Assembly (NCBI GenBank): GCA_012295275.1
Contig: CM022671.1
Coordinates: 4,891,565-4,955,564 of the forward strand
Source of the DNA: Chrysomallon squamiferum
Lineage: Eukaryota > Mollusca > Gastropoda > Neomphalida > Peltospiridae
Direction: 5' to 3'
Length of the DNA: 64,000 bases
Shown: positions 36,166-64,000 of the stretch, one piece after another
How positions within the stretch are numbered: position 1 is the stretch's first letter
How the letters are laid out: each line of letters starts with the position of its first letter
Position numbers and translations under genes: made by a program
The notes under the pieces: model-generated
Told to the model about the DNA's origin: nothing
Databases searched by the model: none
What the model saw: the letters and a program-made list of their open reading frames with translations, nothing else

Positions 36166-36792
36166 TAAAAGCATTTAAAAAAATTACCTAAGTCTTCTTA
36201 AACTATTTTATATACTGAGTAAACAAAGTATGTTTAAGATTTTCGGGTGACACTATGTAAGCTTTGTGAATAAGCACCAACATAAACTTATATAACTTAC
36301 TGACATGCTAACTTAGTAAAACAGCTTGCACTACATAGGGTGCTTTAATAAAAACTGTGGAACTGAATTCCTTCCACATTTACACAACACTGTACAAACA
36401 ATCTGCATGCAACACAATTACATTACACAACAGAATAATACCTTTTTAACAAACAGTGATCTTACCTTTACAGTCTAAATATTACAAATATTACCATCTA
36501 TGTATAAACAACTTATGTGTTCATGTTGTTATTAATTTTCAAAACGAAAGGACTTCACGATAAATAAATTAACAAAATGTAGTTAATGAAAAGTAAATGA
36601 AATTCTGTCTTCTGTTAGAAGATATTGATACATTTTTATAGACAGATAAATACACAAAAGGACAGACAGACAGACAGACAGACAGGAAATCTGAAACAAT
36701 ACATTTTTTTTTAAATTCTTACCTAACTATCTATCTGGTTATTATTATTATTATTATTATTATTATATGTCTATAAGCTAGTTATACTCATA

Positions 36793-36829
<37 letters not shown>

Positions 36830-37031
36830 GTCTATAAGCTAGTTATACTCATAATTATTATTATTTTCAAATTGTTATCTCTTGATAAGCTAGCTGTACA
36901 TAACATGTATATACTTTTGATGTAATATAATTCTGCAGTTTCTGTGAAAACGTTGCTATGTTCACTACAACAACGTCTACGACACAACACTCACACTGAA
37001 GCAGTGGCGAACAACAGAGAAAGGGAGACAA
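28810..37031. other. Repeat-rich intergenic region between the channel gene and rabphilin
   Basis: No gene was recognised. It includes the channel 3' UTR at the left and the presumed rabphilin 3' UTR at the right. Simple repeats include TTTA (29339-29367 and 31747-31800), CA (30063-30107), T31 (about 30992-31023), TG (31425-31473), AT (36118-36163) and GACA (36661-36684). A 76-bp unit ending 'atgtctataagctagttata' is duplicated at about 36739-36870, joined by TTA tracts. A short duplication of 'gtgctaacccagggg' lies at 34530-34570. Confidence 0.6.
29284..29289 (+). terminator. AATAAA polyadenylation signal candidate for the channel gene
   Basis: The AATAAA hexamer lies about 475 nt past the TAA stop and is followed by T-rich DNA. 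AATAAA is common by chance at this base composition, so confidence is moderate. Confidence 0.4.
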
Positions 37032-54105
<17,074 letters not shown>

Positions 54106-55489
54106 CTGAAAGTAAAAAAAATCAAAAATTTATGTTTTCTTTTACATCTCTTCATTTCCTTTTTTAAACATAGTTTCCTTTATCAATTCAAGCAAGGAAT
54201 AAATGTTTTATTCACTGTTGTAGACAGTACCATACTGATAATGAAAGAAAGAGACTTGCTGAGAAAGGACTTCTTTGTTTTTAACAGCAGCAGTGGATAA
54301 ATATATTATGCACCCACATAGACAGGAATATATGTCAAAGAAATTCATACAGAAATTAATTTATGGCATAAATATACTGTTTCTCTCTCTCTCTCAGAAA
54401 TAAATAAATAATAATGAAAATAAATGTTTGGTTAATCAATGATTTTGTATCTTTTTTCTTTCTTTTTGTTTTGGACATAGCATCATATGCATTTTTGTAT
54501 ATACAGAATAGATAAGAAAAAAGAAAGTATGTTTCTGTGCATGTGTATTCATTTGTGTTTATGCCTTTTTCTGTATGTGGATGCATATCCCTGTGTATAA
54601 GTGTGTGTGTGTATGTATGTCTGCACATGTGTCTGTATATGTGTTTGTGTGTGTGCGTTTGTTTGTATCAATGTCTATGAATATATTATTTGTTGCTGTT
54701 GTTTCTTTAATTGTATAGGTGTGTCTGTTACCAAGCTCATGTTCTTTCTTTCCATTTCATGATTTTTCCCATTCTAACCTTCACAGAATAATGCAGTATA
54801 TCAAAAACAGTAATTGAATATTCTCTCTAATTGCCCCTCAGATTCAAACAATCACAAATTTAATTGTAACTCTCAAAAACAAAGCTATACATGCAAACTG
54901 CTTTCACAAAAATGGACTGTTATTCTAAAACTAATTACATTTATTCAAAGATCAATTACAAAGCACAATTTAACTTTAGTAATACCACCTTAAGTACTGA
55001 TTTATGTTTCCAAACTGGATTATATGACTGTAAACAACTAATCTTCACTTACAAAATTAGATTACAATTTGAAAAATTTCTCAAATTAATACCTCAGCTT
55101 AAACTGGAAAACTGTATTATATTTCCAAAAATATCTATACATCCCAGCATCTTTTACAGGATCTGATTCTGAACTCTAAAATCAACACCATATTTCCAAA
55201 GTTCTATTACTAAACTGGATTACAAGTCCAAAAGTATCTTTATCCATTCCAAACTTAATCACAAAATTAGATTAGTGTTCTTAAAATAGCTCCTAACCTC
55301 ACAACCTCAATCACAAAATTGGATAACAAACTCTGAAAATAAAACTGAAGTCGACAGTTCACAAACATCTGTCATTTTATCGAATTTTCTCACAGTAGTG
55401 GCTATTTTCACCTGTCCAGCCGTTACTGACCGCTCGTTACTGACCGATGTTTGAGTAGCAATCTGCTGAAGTGAGCAGAGAACAGAGAC
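54106..55489. other. Non-coding region upstream of the first recognised rabphilin exon
   Basis: No exon was recognised. Sequence at 54890-55330 contains decayed repeats of 'aaactggattac' and 'ttccaaa' phrases. A donor-like GGACAG|GTGAAA on the minus strand (near 55396-55407), in a locally GC-richer patch at 55400-55450, could end a 5' exon, but it has no convincing coding frame. Confidence 0.45.
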
Positions 55490-58400
55490 CTTTATTACTT
55501 ATTTAAAAATGTTATTACCTACATCAGTCCAATGTTATTACCTTTATTACTTATTTAAAAATGCTATTACCTACATCAGTCCAAAGTTATTACCTTTATT
55601 ACTAATTTAAAAACGTTATTACCTACATCAGTCCAATGTTATTACCTTTATTACTAATTTACAAACATTATTATCTACATAGTCCAATGTTATTACCTTT
55701 ATTACAAATTTACAAATGTTATTATCTACATAGTCCAATGTTATTACCTTTATTACTAATTTACAAACATTATTACCTACATCAGTCCAGTGTTATTACC
55801 CATATCCATCCAGTCTTATTACCTACATCAGTCCACTGTTATTACCAACCTCCATCCACTGTTATTACCTACATCAGTCCAGTGTTATTACCTACATCAG
55901 TCCACTGTTATTACCTACATCAGTCCACTGTTATTACCATCATCAGTCCAGTGTTATTACCTACTTTAGTCCACTGTTATTACCTACACCAGTCCACTGT
56001 TATTACCTACACCAGTCCACTGTTATTACCCATATCCATCCAGTGTTATTACCTACATCAGTCCACTGTTATTACCCATATCCATCCACTGTTATTACCT
56101 ACATCAGTCCAGTGTTATTACCTACATCAGTCCACTGTTATTACCATCATCAGTCCAGTGTTATTACCTACTTTAGTCCACTGTTATTACCTACACCAGT
56201 CCACTGTTATTACCTACACCAGTCCACTGTTATTACCCATATCCATCCAGTGTTATTACCTACATCAGTCCACTGTTATTACCCATATCCATCCAGTGTT
56301 ATTACCTACATCAGTCCACTGTTATTACCCATATCCATCCACTGTTATTACCTACATCAGTCCAGTGTTATTACCTACATCAGTCCACTGTTATTACCAT
56401 CATCAGTCCAGTGTTATTACCTACTTTAGTCCACTGTTATTACCTACACCAGTCCACTGTTATTACCTACACCAGTCCACTGTTATTACCCATATCCATC
56501 CAGTGTTATTACCTACATCAGTCCACTGTTATTACCTACATCAGTCCAGTGTTATTACCTACATCAGTCCAGTGTTATTACCTACATCAGTCCACTGTTA
56601 TTACCATCATCAGTCCAGTGTTATTACCTACATCAGTCCACTGTTATTACCCATATCCATCCATTGTTATTACCTACATCAGTCCACTGTTATTACCCAT
56701 ATCCATCCAGTGTTATTACCTACATCAGTACACTGTTCTTACCTACATCAGTCCAGTTATTACCCATATCCATCCATTGTTATTACCTACATCAGTCCAC
56801 TGTTATTACCTACATCAGTCCACTGTTATTACCTACTTTAGTCCAGTGTTATTACCTACATCAGTCCAGTTATTACCTACGTCAGTCCACTGTTATTACC
56901 TACATCAGTCCAGTGTTATTACCTACATCAGTCCAGTTATTACCTACATCAGTCCACTGTTATTACTCATATCCATCCACTGTTATTACCATCATCAGTC
57001 CAGTTATTACCTACATCAGTCCAGTGTTATTACCTACATCAGTCCTGTTATTACGTACATCAGTCTACTATTATTACCCATATCCATGCAGTGTTATTAC
57101 GTACATCAGTCTACTATTATTACCCATATCCATGCAGTGTTATTACCTACATCAGTCCAGTTATTACCTACATCAGTCCACTGTTATTACCTACATCAGT
57201 CCACTGTTATTACCTACATTAGTCCACTGTTATTACCTACATCAGTCCACTGTTATTACCTACATCAATCCACTGTTATTACCCATATCCATCCAGTGTT
57301 ATTACCTACATCAGTCCATTGTTATTACCTACACCAGTCCACTGTTATTACCCATATCCATCCAGTGTTATTACCTACATCAGTCCACTGTTATTACCTA
57401 CATCAGTCCACTGTTATTACCATCATCAGTCCAGTGTTATTACCTACATCAGTCCACTGTTATTACCCATATCCATCCATTGTTATTACCTACATCAGTC
57501 CACTGTTATTACCCATATCCATCCAGTGTTATTACCTACATCAGTACACTGTTCTTACCTACATCAGTCCAGTTATTACCCCTATCCATCCATTGTTATT
57601 ACCTACATCAGTCCACTGTTATTACCTACATCAGTCCACTGTTATTACCTACTTTAGTCCAGTGTTATTACCTACATCAGTCCAGTTATTACCTACGTCA
57701 GTCCACTGTTATTACCTACATCAGTCCAGTGTTATTACCTACATCAGTCCAGTTATTACCTACATCAGTCCACTGTTATTACTCATATCCATCCACTGTT
57801 ATTACCATCATCAGTCCAGTTATTACCTACATCAGTCCAGTGTTATTACCTACATCAGTCCACTGTTATTACGTACATCAGTCTACTATTATTACCCATA
57901 TCCATGCAGTGTTATTACCTACATCAGTCCAGTTATTACCTACATCAGTCCACTGTTATTACCTACATCAGTCCACTGTTATTACCTACATTAGTCCACT
58001 GTTATTACCTACATCAGTCCACTGTTATTACCTACATCAATCCACTGTTATTACCCATATCCATCCAGTGTTATTACCTACATCAGTCCACTGTTATTAC
58101 CTATGTCAGTCCACTGTTATTACCTACATCAGTCCAGTGTTATTACCTACATCAGTTCAGTGTTATTACCTACATCAGTCCACTGTTATTACCTACATCA
58201 GTCCACTGTTATTACCCATATCCATCCAGTGTTATTATCTACATCAGTCCAGTGTTATTACCTACATCAGTCCACTGTTATTACCATCATCAGTCCACTG
58301 TTACTACCCATATCCATCCATTGTTATTACCTACATCAGTCCAGTGTTATTACCTACATCAGTCCACTGTTATTACCTACATCAGTCCACTATTATTACC

Positions 58401-59060
58401 CATATCCATCCAGTGTTATTACCTACATCAGTCCAGTTATTACCCATATCCATCCAGTGTTATTACCTACATCAGTCCACTGTTATTACCTACATCAGTC
58501 CACTGTTATTACCCATATCCATCCAGTGTTATTACCTACATCAGTCCACTGTTATTACCCATATCCATCCAGTGTTATTATCTACATCAGTCCAGTGTTA
58601 TTACCTACATCAGTCCACTGTTATTACCCATATCCATCCACTGTTACTACCCATATCCATCCAGTGTTATTACCTACATCAGGCCAGTGTTATTACCTAC
58701 ATCAGTCCAGTGTTATTACCTACATCAGTCCACTGTTATTATCCACACCAGTCAAGTGTTATTACCTACATCAGTCCAGTGTTATTATCCACACCAGTCC
58801 AGTGTTATTACCTACATCAGTTCAGTGTTATTACCTACAACAGTCCAGTGTTATTATCTACATCAGTCCAGTGTTATTACCTATATCAGTCCAATGTTAT
58901 TTCCTACATCAGTCCACTGTTATTACCTACTTTAGTCCAGTGTTATTACCCACATCAGTCCAGTGTTATTACCTACATCAGTCCACTGTTATTACCTATA
59001 TCAGTCCAGTGTTATTTCCTACATCAGTTCACTGTTATTACCTACTTTAGTCATTGTGAA
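55490..59060. repeat. 23-bp minisatellite array, ~145 copies, with longer degenerate units at its left end
   Basis: The core unit is 'cagtccactgttattaccta' plus 'cat', period 23 bp. Variants include 'cagtccagtg', 'catatccatccagtg' and 'catcatcagtcc', and recurrent 19-bp deletions ('cagtccagttatta'). The left end (55490-55790) has ~50-bp units that add 'tttattactaatttacaaac'. A higher-order duplication with an 816-bp offset is visible: the rare 'gtacactgttcttacc' occurs at 56728 and 57544. All three plus frames are stop-free because the unit lacks stops and 23 is not a multiple of 3. This creates apparent Leu/Tyr/His/Ser-rich proteins of up to 815 residues, which I regard as artefacts. The array lies upstream of, or in the first intron of, rabphilin. 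Confidence 0.96.
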
Positions 59061-60794
59061 CATCTTAGTGAGTGTAATAATGAAATTTACAGAGTAATTA
59101 ATGTTTCTTGACTAATGGCTTTGAATGTGCTGTAGAATTTGCAGATGACGTGTTTTTTTGCTTGAATTACATCTGCAGTGTAAGAATCAATACTCTAAAT
59201 ACATTCAGTATCTTCACAAGTAATTATTTTATTACAGGAAGTTGTAGCCATACACAAGTGTTCCCAAATAATTATTTTATTTTCATTTTGGTCAAAACAG
59301 AATTCATACAGGTGCTAAACATATATTTCACAATAGTTACTTTCATCTAGTGCTAACAAAAAGCTTAACACCATAAACATGTATTCTCAAATACTTCCTT
59401 GTTTTTTTTTCCTACAAAAGTTTACTTTGGAAATACACAAAAATGCACTTCAGCTGAATGTTCATAAATAAAAAATAAATGTATTTTACAATGGTGAGAA
59501 CTTACAGTAAAAGATATATCTGCTGTGAACAAACTAATTAATATTTTCATGAATTCTTTTATTTATTTATTCTTAAGTTGTGGACTGAACATATTTAGAA
59601 TACTCCTGTTGACATGATTGTTTGATTTGACATTTCTTACTAACCTTTGTTGGTAAGTGTAACTGTAATATAACAAGTCTGTTTCAAACTGAGATTATTT
59701 TATTTTTTTGATTTTTTTTTTTTTTTTTATTTTCTTTTAAAATTTTTTTATTTATTTATTGATTTTTATCATCATTATTATTATTATTTTTTTTTTTTTT
59801 TTTTTTTTTAACTGGAATATTTGTCACATGTTTTAGATAATACAAAGGGCTGAGACTCACAATGATCAAAGACAATACAAATAAGAAACCAGTGTGGATG
59901 ATATAATGATAGATGATGGTAGGATCCACAGAAGTCTGAATGATATATCCATGCTGGTCACATTTAACTATCCCATTACAGCTTTTTATTCTAGTACAGG
60001 TATTAACACCATTAGCTGAAATTACAGTCAGTGAATTTAGATTATTCTTTCTGTCACTTATATTTAATTATTTCCATCAAAATTTTGTATGGTCTTTAAT
60101 ATACAAACACTGTGATAATTTCAATGTTGGATGTCTAAAAAGATTAGCTTTATGTCAGTTAAACCATGCCTGCTTAAGGCCCTTCAAAAAAGATTTCATG
60201 GTATTTTTTATTAAAATTTATTTATTTATTTATTAGGAAAAGATCAATATTAATTTAACAACAACCCAAGCATTATTATGTTACTGATGATAATATTAAA
60301 AAAAGCAAGCAAACACTACAGCTAACACACTTTTTGTGATTAGATAAACACTTTACACAGCTTTGGTTGGAATGGGAAACATGGACTCCAAGAAGGACAG
60401 ATCTGTAGAAGATCTCAAATGTGACAAGCACTTAGAAGCAGCCAGCAGAAGCTATTGATGTGGTAATGACATTATCACAGTCAGTGGGTTATTCAGAGAA
60501 AAGCATCAATGACATTTTCTTGTGTAATTCTCTGCGATACTGAGACAAAATCAATCACAGAAACAATCTTGTTAATTTGTTATTTTTGGATTAAGATTTT
60601 ACTGAGACATAATGCAACCTTCATGGTAAATTGATCTATTATATCTCGTTAAAAAAATCATTAAAAAAAAAAAAAAAAAAAAAAAACATTTTTTATCCAG
60701 CCTCTCTTCTGTACTAACCTGGAGTGTTATGACATAACAAAATAATAAATAAGTTGCATTTTATAAAAAAAAGAATAATAATAAAATAAAATCA

Positions 60795-61025
60795 AGAAAA
60801 GCACTTACAAGATTTGATCCTGCAACCCTCATTATTAAATGAGACTGTCTAGTTTCTACAAGTATCATCAAATTTTAATTCATGAACATAACACTGAAAT
60901 TTGCTGGACCTATTTTTGCATGCAGTTAGGTGCTGGTTTTTCTTTCCAAAATTAAAGAGTCCATTAATGGGATTTGAACTTGCAGCCCTGGGATGACTGC
61001 CTGTTCAATATTAGAAGTATCAGCT
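60795..61025 (-). repeat. Two possible tRNA-derived SINE fragments
   Basis: On the minus strand, 61025-60962 reads 'TGATACTTCTAATATT' to 'GGGCTGCAAGTTCAAATCCC', and 60872-60795 reads 'TGATACTTGTAGAAAC' to 'GGGTTGCAGGATCAAATCTT'. Both keep a B-box/T-arm-like core and share a left segment, so they look like diverged copies of one element, with a third near 15230-15335. No tail or target-site duplication was identified. Confidence 0.35.
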
Positions 61026-63219
61026 GTCACTGTGTTTAAATGATCAACTTGGAACTAATTAATTAAATAAAACCATACAGCTGTTTGTGACAGCTGCTGC
61101 CAATTCTGCTGCAAACTGTGATTATCCCACTGGGATGTCAGCTGTCAGTTCTCTGTCAGAGGCTGGCGACAGCACTCTGACAGCACTTCAGTTCTGTTGA
61201 CAAGTGAATTATAAATGTTTTTACTGTATAAAGTAAGAAATGTTTCAAAGCAGCAGTATGGGATTAAAACACAAAATAAGGGATTTTATCCATTGCTGCT
61301 CCAGATAAGGTTTATGCAATGTTATGATATGTTTTTTTTTCTGTCTATGAGAAGGTGCAATATAAAAATCACTTGATGCTGATTAATAAATGTTGTCATG
61401 TAACTGTGCCAGTGGGTTTCCTCTCATAATAAGATAATGAATCTGTTAATGTTAAAAATATAAAAACACAGAAAGAATGAAAGAAAGAATAAAAAAAAAT
61501 GAGAAAATGAAAAGAAAGAAAGAAAGAAAGAAAAAGAAAAACAGATGTCTTATGATGCATTCTCACTACAGTAATGTTTACAGCTGCTCATATTTAAATG
61601 TTTATCCCTTTTTTATTATTATTATTTTTTATTTCAATAAAATTTCACCTTTAAGTTAAAATAATTTTCTAAATTATGTTATGATACTGAAAAAAGGTTC
61701 TGAAAAAATAGACTAGGTACATTTGGCAATCATTTAATAAACACATAAAGAGTTTCTAATTAAGAAAGCTGCAATATTGACACTACTGTCATAGAAACAA
61801 GTTCAACTTATGGGTGTGCAATTCAAGAAATTTCAGAAATGCTGTGTTTATTATATGTCACTTCTGTGGCTTTTCTTTCCAAGATTGAATTGAAAAAGGC
61901 AACAATGAGAATCACTGTTTTGTTGTCTTGTATGGATTTACCAATACTGAATCCAAGCTGTTGATATTTTTGTCATGTGTCAATGACTGCTGAGGTTTCC
62001 ATGACCTGTCTTGGCAAAATTAGAAAATAATATTTACACTGACGAAAGTGGATGTTTTCTTTATCATCGTGATGATAACAATGATTATGATACTAATGAT
62101 GATAATAATGATGATGATAAACATAATAATAAGGCCAGCAATGAAATCAGCTTAAAACTGCTGGGTAATTGAATGAAACAACATAGACCTTTCTTTTACG
62201 AGAAATTTGGAAACTGAATTTTTTAAACAACGGTAGATCAATGGAAGTTACTTTTAATACAACAGATATTGCTTTTCTTCTTTTTTTGGGGTACATTTTT
62301 CAGATATAAATAATCAGTTACAGTTTCAAACTTCTTTTCTTATTTGAACTGAAAAATATAATATTACATGTTTGCTAATAGGTGACATTCTCATACTGAG
62401 GTCCTAAAACATCTAAGTGATATTCTCATACTGGGATTTTGAAATTAATGGTTGGATTGGCAAAACAAATCTTTAATAAGAACTGATCCAGTGTACTTCA
62501 GATACTGACATTAGATTACATAACAGTAAAAGAAGATAAAATTAAACAAATATTTCAGAAGAAGAAGCACTGGAGGGGTAAAATAAACCCTCTGAATTAA
62601 AAATAAATTTTTAATTTCTTTTTTTAATTAGAATTGGTGGCTGGTTTCAGTCTGTGGTTTGTGTTCTACAGGGTGGTGCACTTCTGAATAGTTGAAGATT
62701 TCCAGTATATAACATTATAACAACATGTGTTCATTATAGATTATTGTAGCAAAAACAAACACACACACACACACACACATTTACATCAAACACTTACATA
62801 CACATATTTCCATAAAACACACACACACACAAACACACACATATATATATATATTCATATTACATAACATACATATATCTACATAAAACATACACATACA
62901 TAGATTCATAAACACACATACAGAAACACATGTACACTGCGAAGTGCACATACATTTTTATTTACTTGCAATCATGCATACATATACATATGCATGCTCA
63001 CTCATTAATACACATACGAACACAAATGCATTCATTCACATCAGTGCTGAAAACTCCTTCTTGGACATACTAATTGCCAATCAGATTGAAAAGAAAAAAA
63101 TCTAATTGCAATGAAAAGAAAGTCTTGACTTGCACTACCCCCTCCCCTGCTCATTAACACACACACTCACCCCCCATCCACACTCACCCACACACACACT
63201 CACACCCACACCCACACTA

Positions 63220-63278
<59 letters not shown>

Positions 63279-63519
63279 GTTTTTGACATTTTTATTACAG
63301 TTTATTGCGGTTTTGCGTCTTGTGAGGTTTTCCGTTGTTCCGAGATAAAGGGTTAATCAATACCCTGTCTGAGTGCAAGCTTTAAAGTGGAATTAACATG
63401 TCTACAGACGACACGGGATAAATTAGTTTTACATCATCATCCACTACACACAGCTATTGTCCAATATACTCTAATCTCCAAAAATGTGTCACTAACAACA
63501 TAAAATACATCAACTGCAA

Positions 63520-63960
63520 GTGAAAATGTAGCATGGATGGATGGATGGAGAAATTGACAGACAGACAACTGTAAAAGTGAAAATTGTAGATGGATAGATG
63601 GATGGAAGGAAGGAAGGAATGACAGTCAAATTTAAAAGTGAAAATGTAGGATGGATGGATGGAGAGACTGACAGACAAACAAAAGTAAAAATGGATTAGA
63701 TGGATAGAGGCAGAAACTGACAAAGCCATGTAAAGATGAAAAAGTAGATTGATAGATGGATGGTAGGACAGAGAGACAAATTTGAAAGTGAAAATGATGA
63801 TGAATGGATGATGGAGAGACAGAGACTACAGACAGAGGTAAAACTAAAAATGTACATGAAGGGATGGAGAAACTGTTAAAGAAAGTGAAAATGTCGACGG
63901 ACTGACAGACAATCAGACAATGATTAAATGCAAACAAATTGTAGCTGAAAACAGATGGAT
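63520..63960. repeat. ~70-bp minisatellite with internal GGAT microrepeats
   Basis: Five to six diverged copies built on 'agtgaaaatgtaggatggat', 'ggatggagagactgacagac' and 'aaacaaaagt'. The GGAT/GGAA number varies between copies. The array reaches close to the window's right edge. Confidence 0.8.
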
Positions 63961-64000
63961 AGACAGAGAGACAGCCAAGGATACAGGGAATTCAATTTAA

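Larger units (their letters stand above)
59061..63999. other. Repeat-rich region with no recognised gene
   Basis: No gene or exon was recognised on either strand. The missing rabphilin 5' exon could lie here or beyond the window; I looked for a WVCPNDRQ-like coding patch on the minus strand and found none. Contents: poly-T (about 59709-59728 and 59788-59811), poly-A (about 60664-60686), SINE-like fragments (60795-61025), CA tracts (62758-62780, 62817-62831 and 63231-63272) and GGAT-rich minisatellite DNA (63520-63960). Confidence 0.55.

Noticed and set aside
55636-59111. Plus-strand open frames up to 815 residues, rich in Leu, Tyr, His, Ser and Pro
   Set aside because: They are translations of the 23-bp minisatellite. 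Three frames are open simultaneously because 23 is not divisible by 3 and the unit lacks stops.

Overview
This is a eukaryotic, very AT-rich, intron-rich window from an invertebrate. It is probably a lophotrochozoan and plausibly a mollusc: the only single-exon gene is a divergent nicotinic-receptor-like channel of the kind expanded in molluscs, and the non-coding DNA is saturated with microsatellites and minisatellites. That placement is an inference, because no ribosomal or mitochondrial marker is present. Three protein-coding loci can be supported, covering only a few per cent of the bases.

Layout. (1) 1-8642: AT-rich downstream flank with no gene. (2) 8643-17757, minus strand: a complete TMEM120 (TACAN/TMPIT) gene in 12 coding exons, 351 aa, with every splice phase in agreement. 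Its introns hold (CT)n tracts (sense strand), a 38-bp tandem array lying against one acceptor, and other simple repeats. (3) 17758-27543: intergenic DNA holding a ~4.7-kb 28-bp minisatellite (core ~20840-25500) with decayed edges, then a CRE/TATA-like promoter candidate and a ~200-bp foldback. (4) 27544-28809, plus strand: an intact, intronless Cys-loop ligand-gated ion-channel subunit of 421 aa that lacks key acetylcholine-binding residues. (5) 28810-37031: intergenic simple repeats. (6) 37032-54105, minus strand: a rabphilin (RPH3A-type) gene with Rab-binding domain, 8-cysteine zinc finger, SGAWFFKG motif, low-complexity linker, C2A, C2B and a native stop. Fifteen coding exons were found. 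The 5' coding exon(s) and possibly one short C2A-C2B linker exon were not found. (7) 55490-59060: a second large minisatellite (23-bp unit), followed by repeat-rich non-coding DNA to the end.

The genes are not an operon. Rabphilin (Rab-dependent vesicle docking and Ca2+ sensing) and a Cys-loop channel are both neuronal or sensory-type functions. TMEM120 is a nuclear-envelope/ER membrane protein with debated channel and CoA-binding roles. Nothing in the sequence links the three beyond proximity.

The observations most worth following are these: two competing splice donors in rabphilin whose phases match inclusion or skipping of a 35-nt exon; an intronic tandem repeat that has copied the end of a C2B exon with its splice donor; a 38-bp repeat carrying branch-point-like motifs beside a TMEM120 acceptor; and two big minisatellites that are stop-free in all three frames of one strand and so mimic long proteins.
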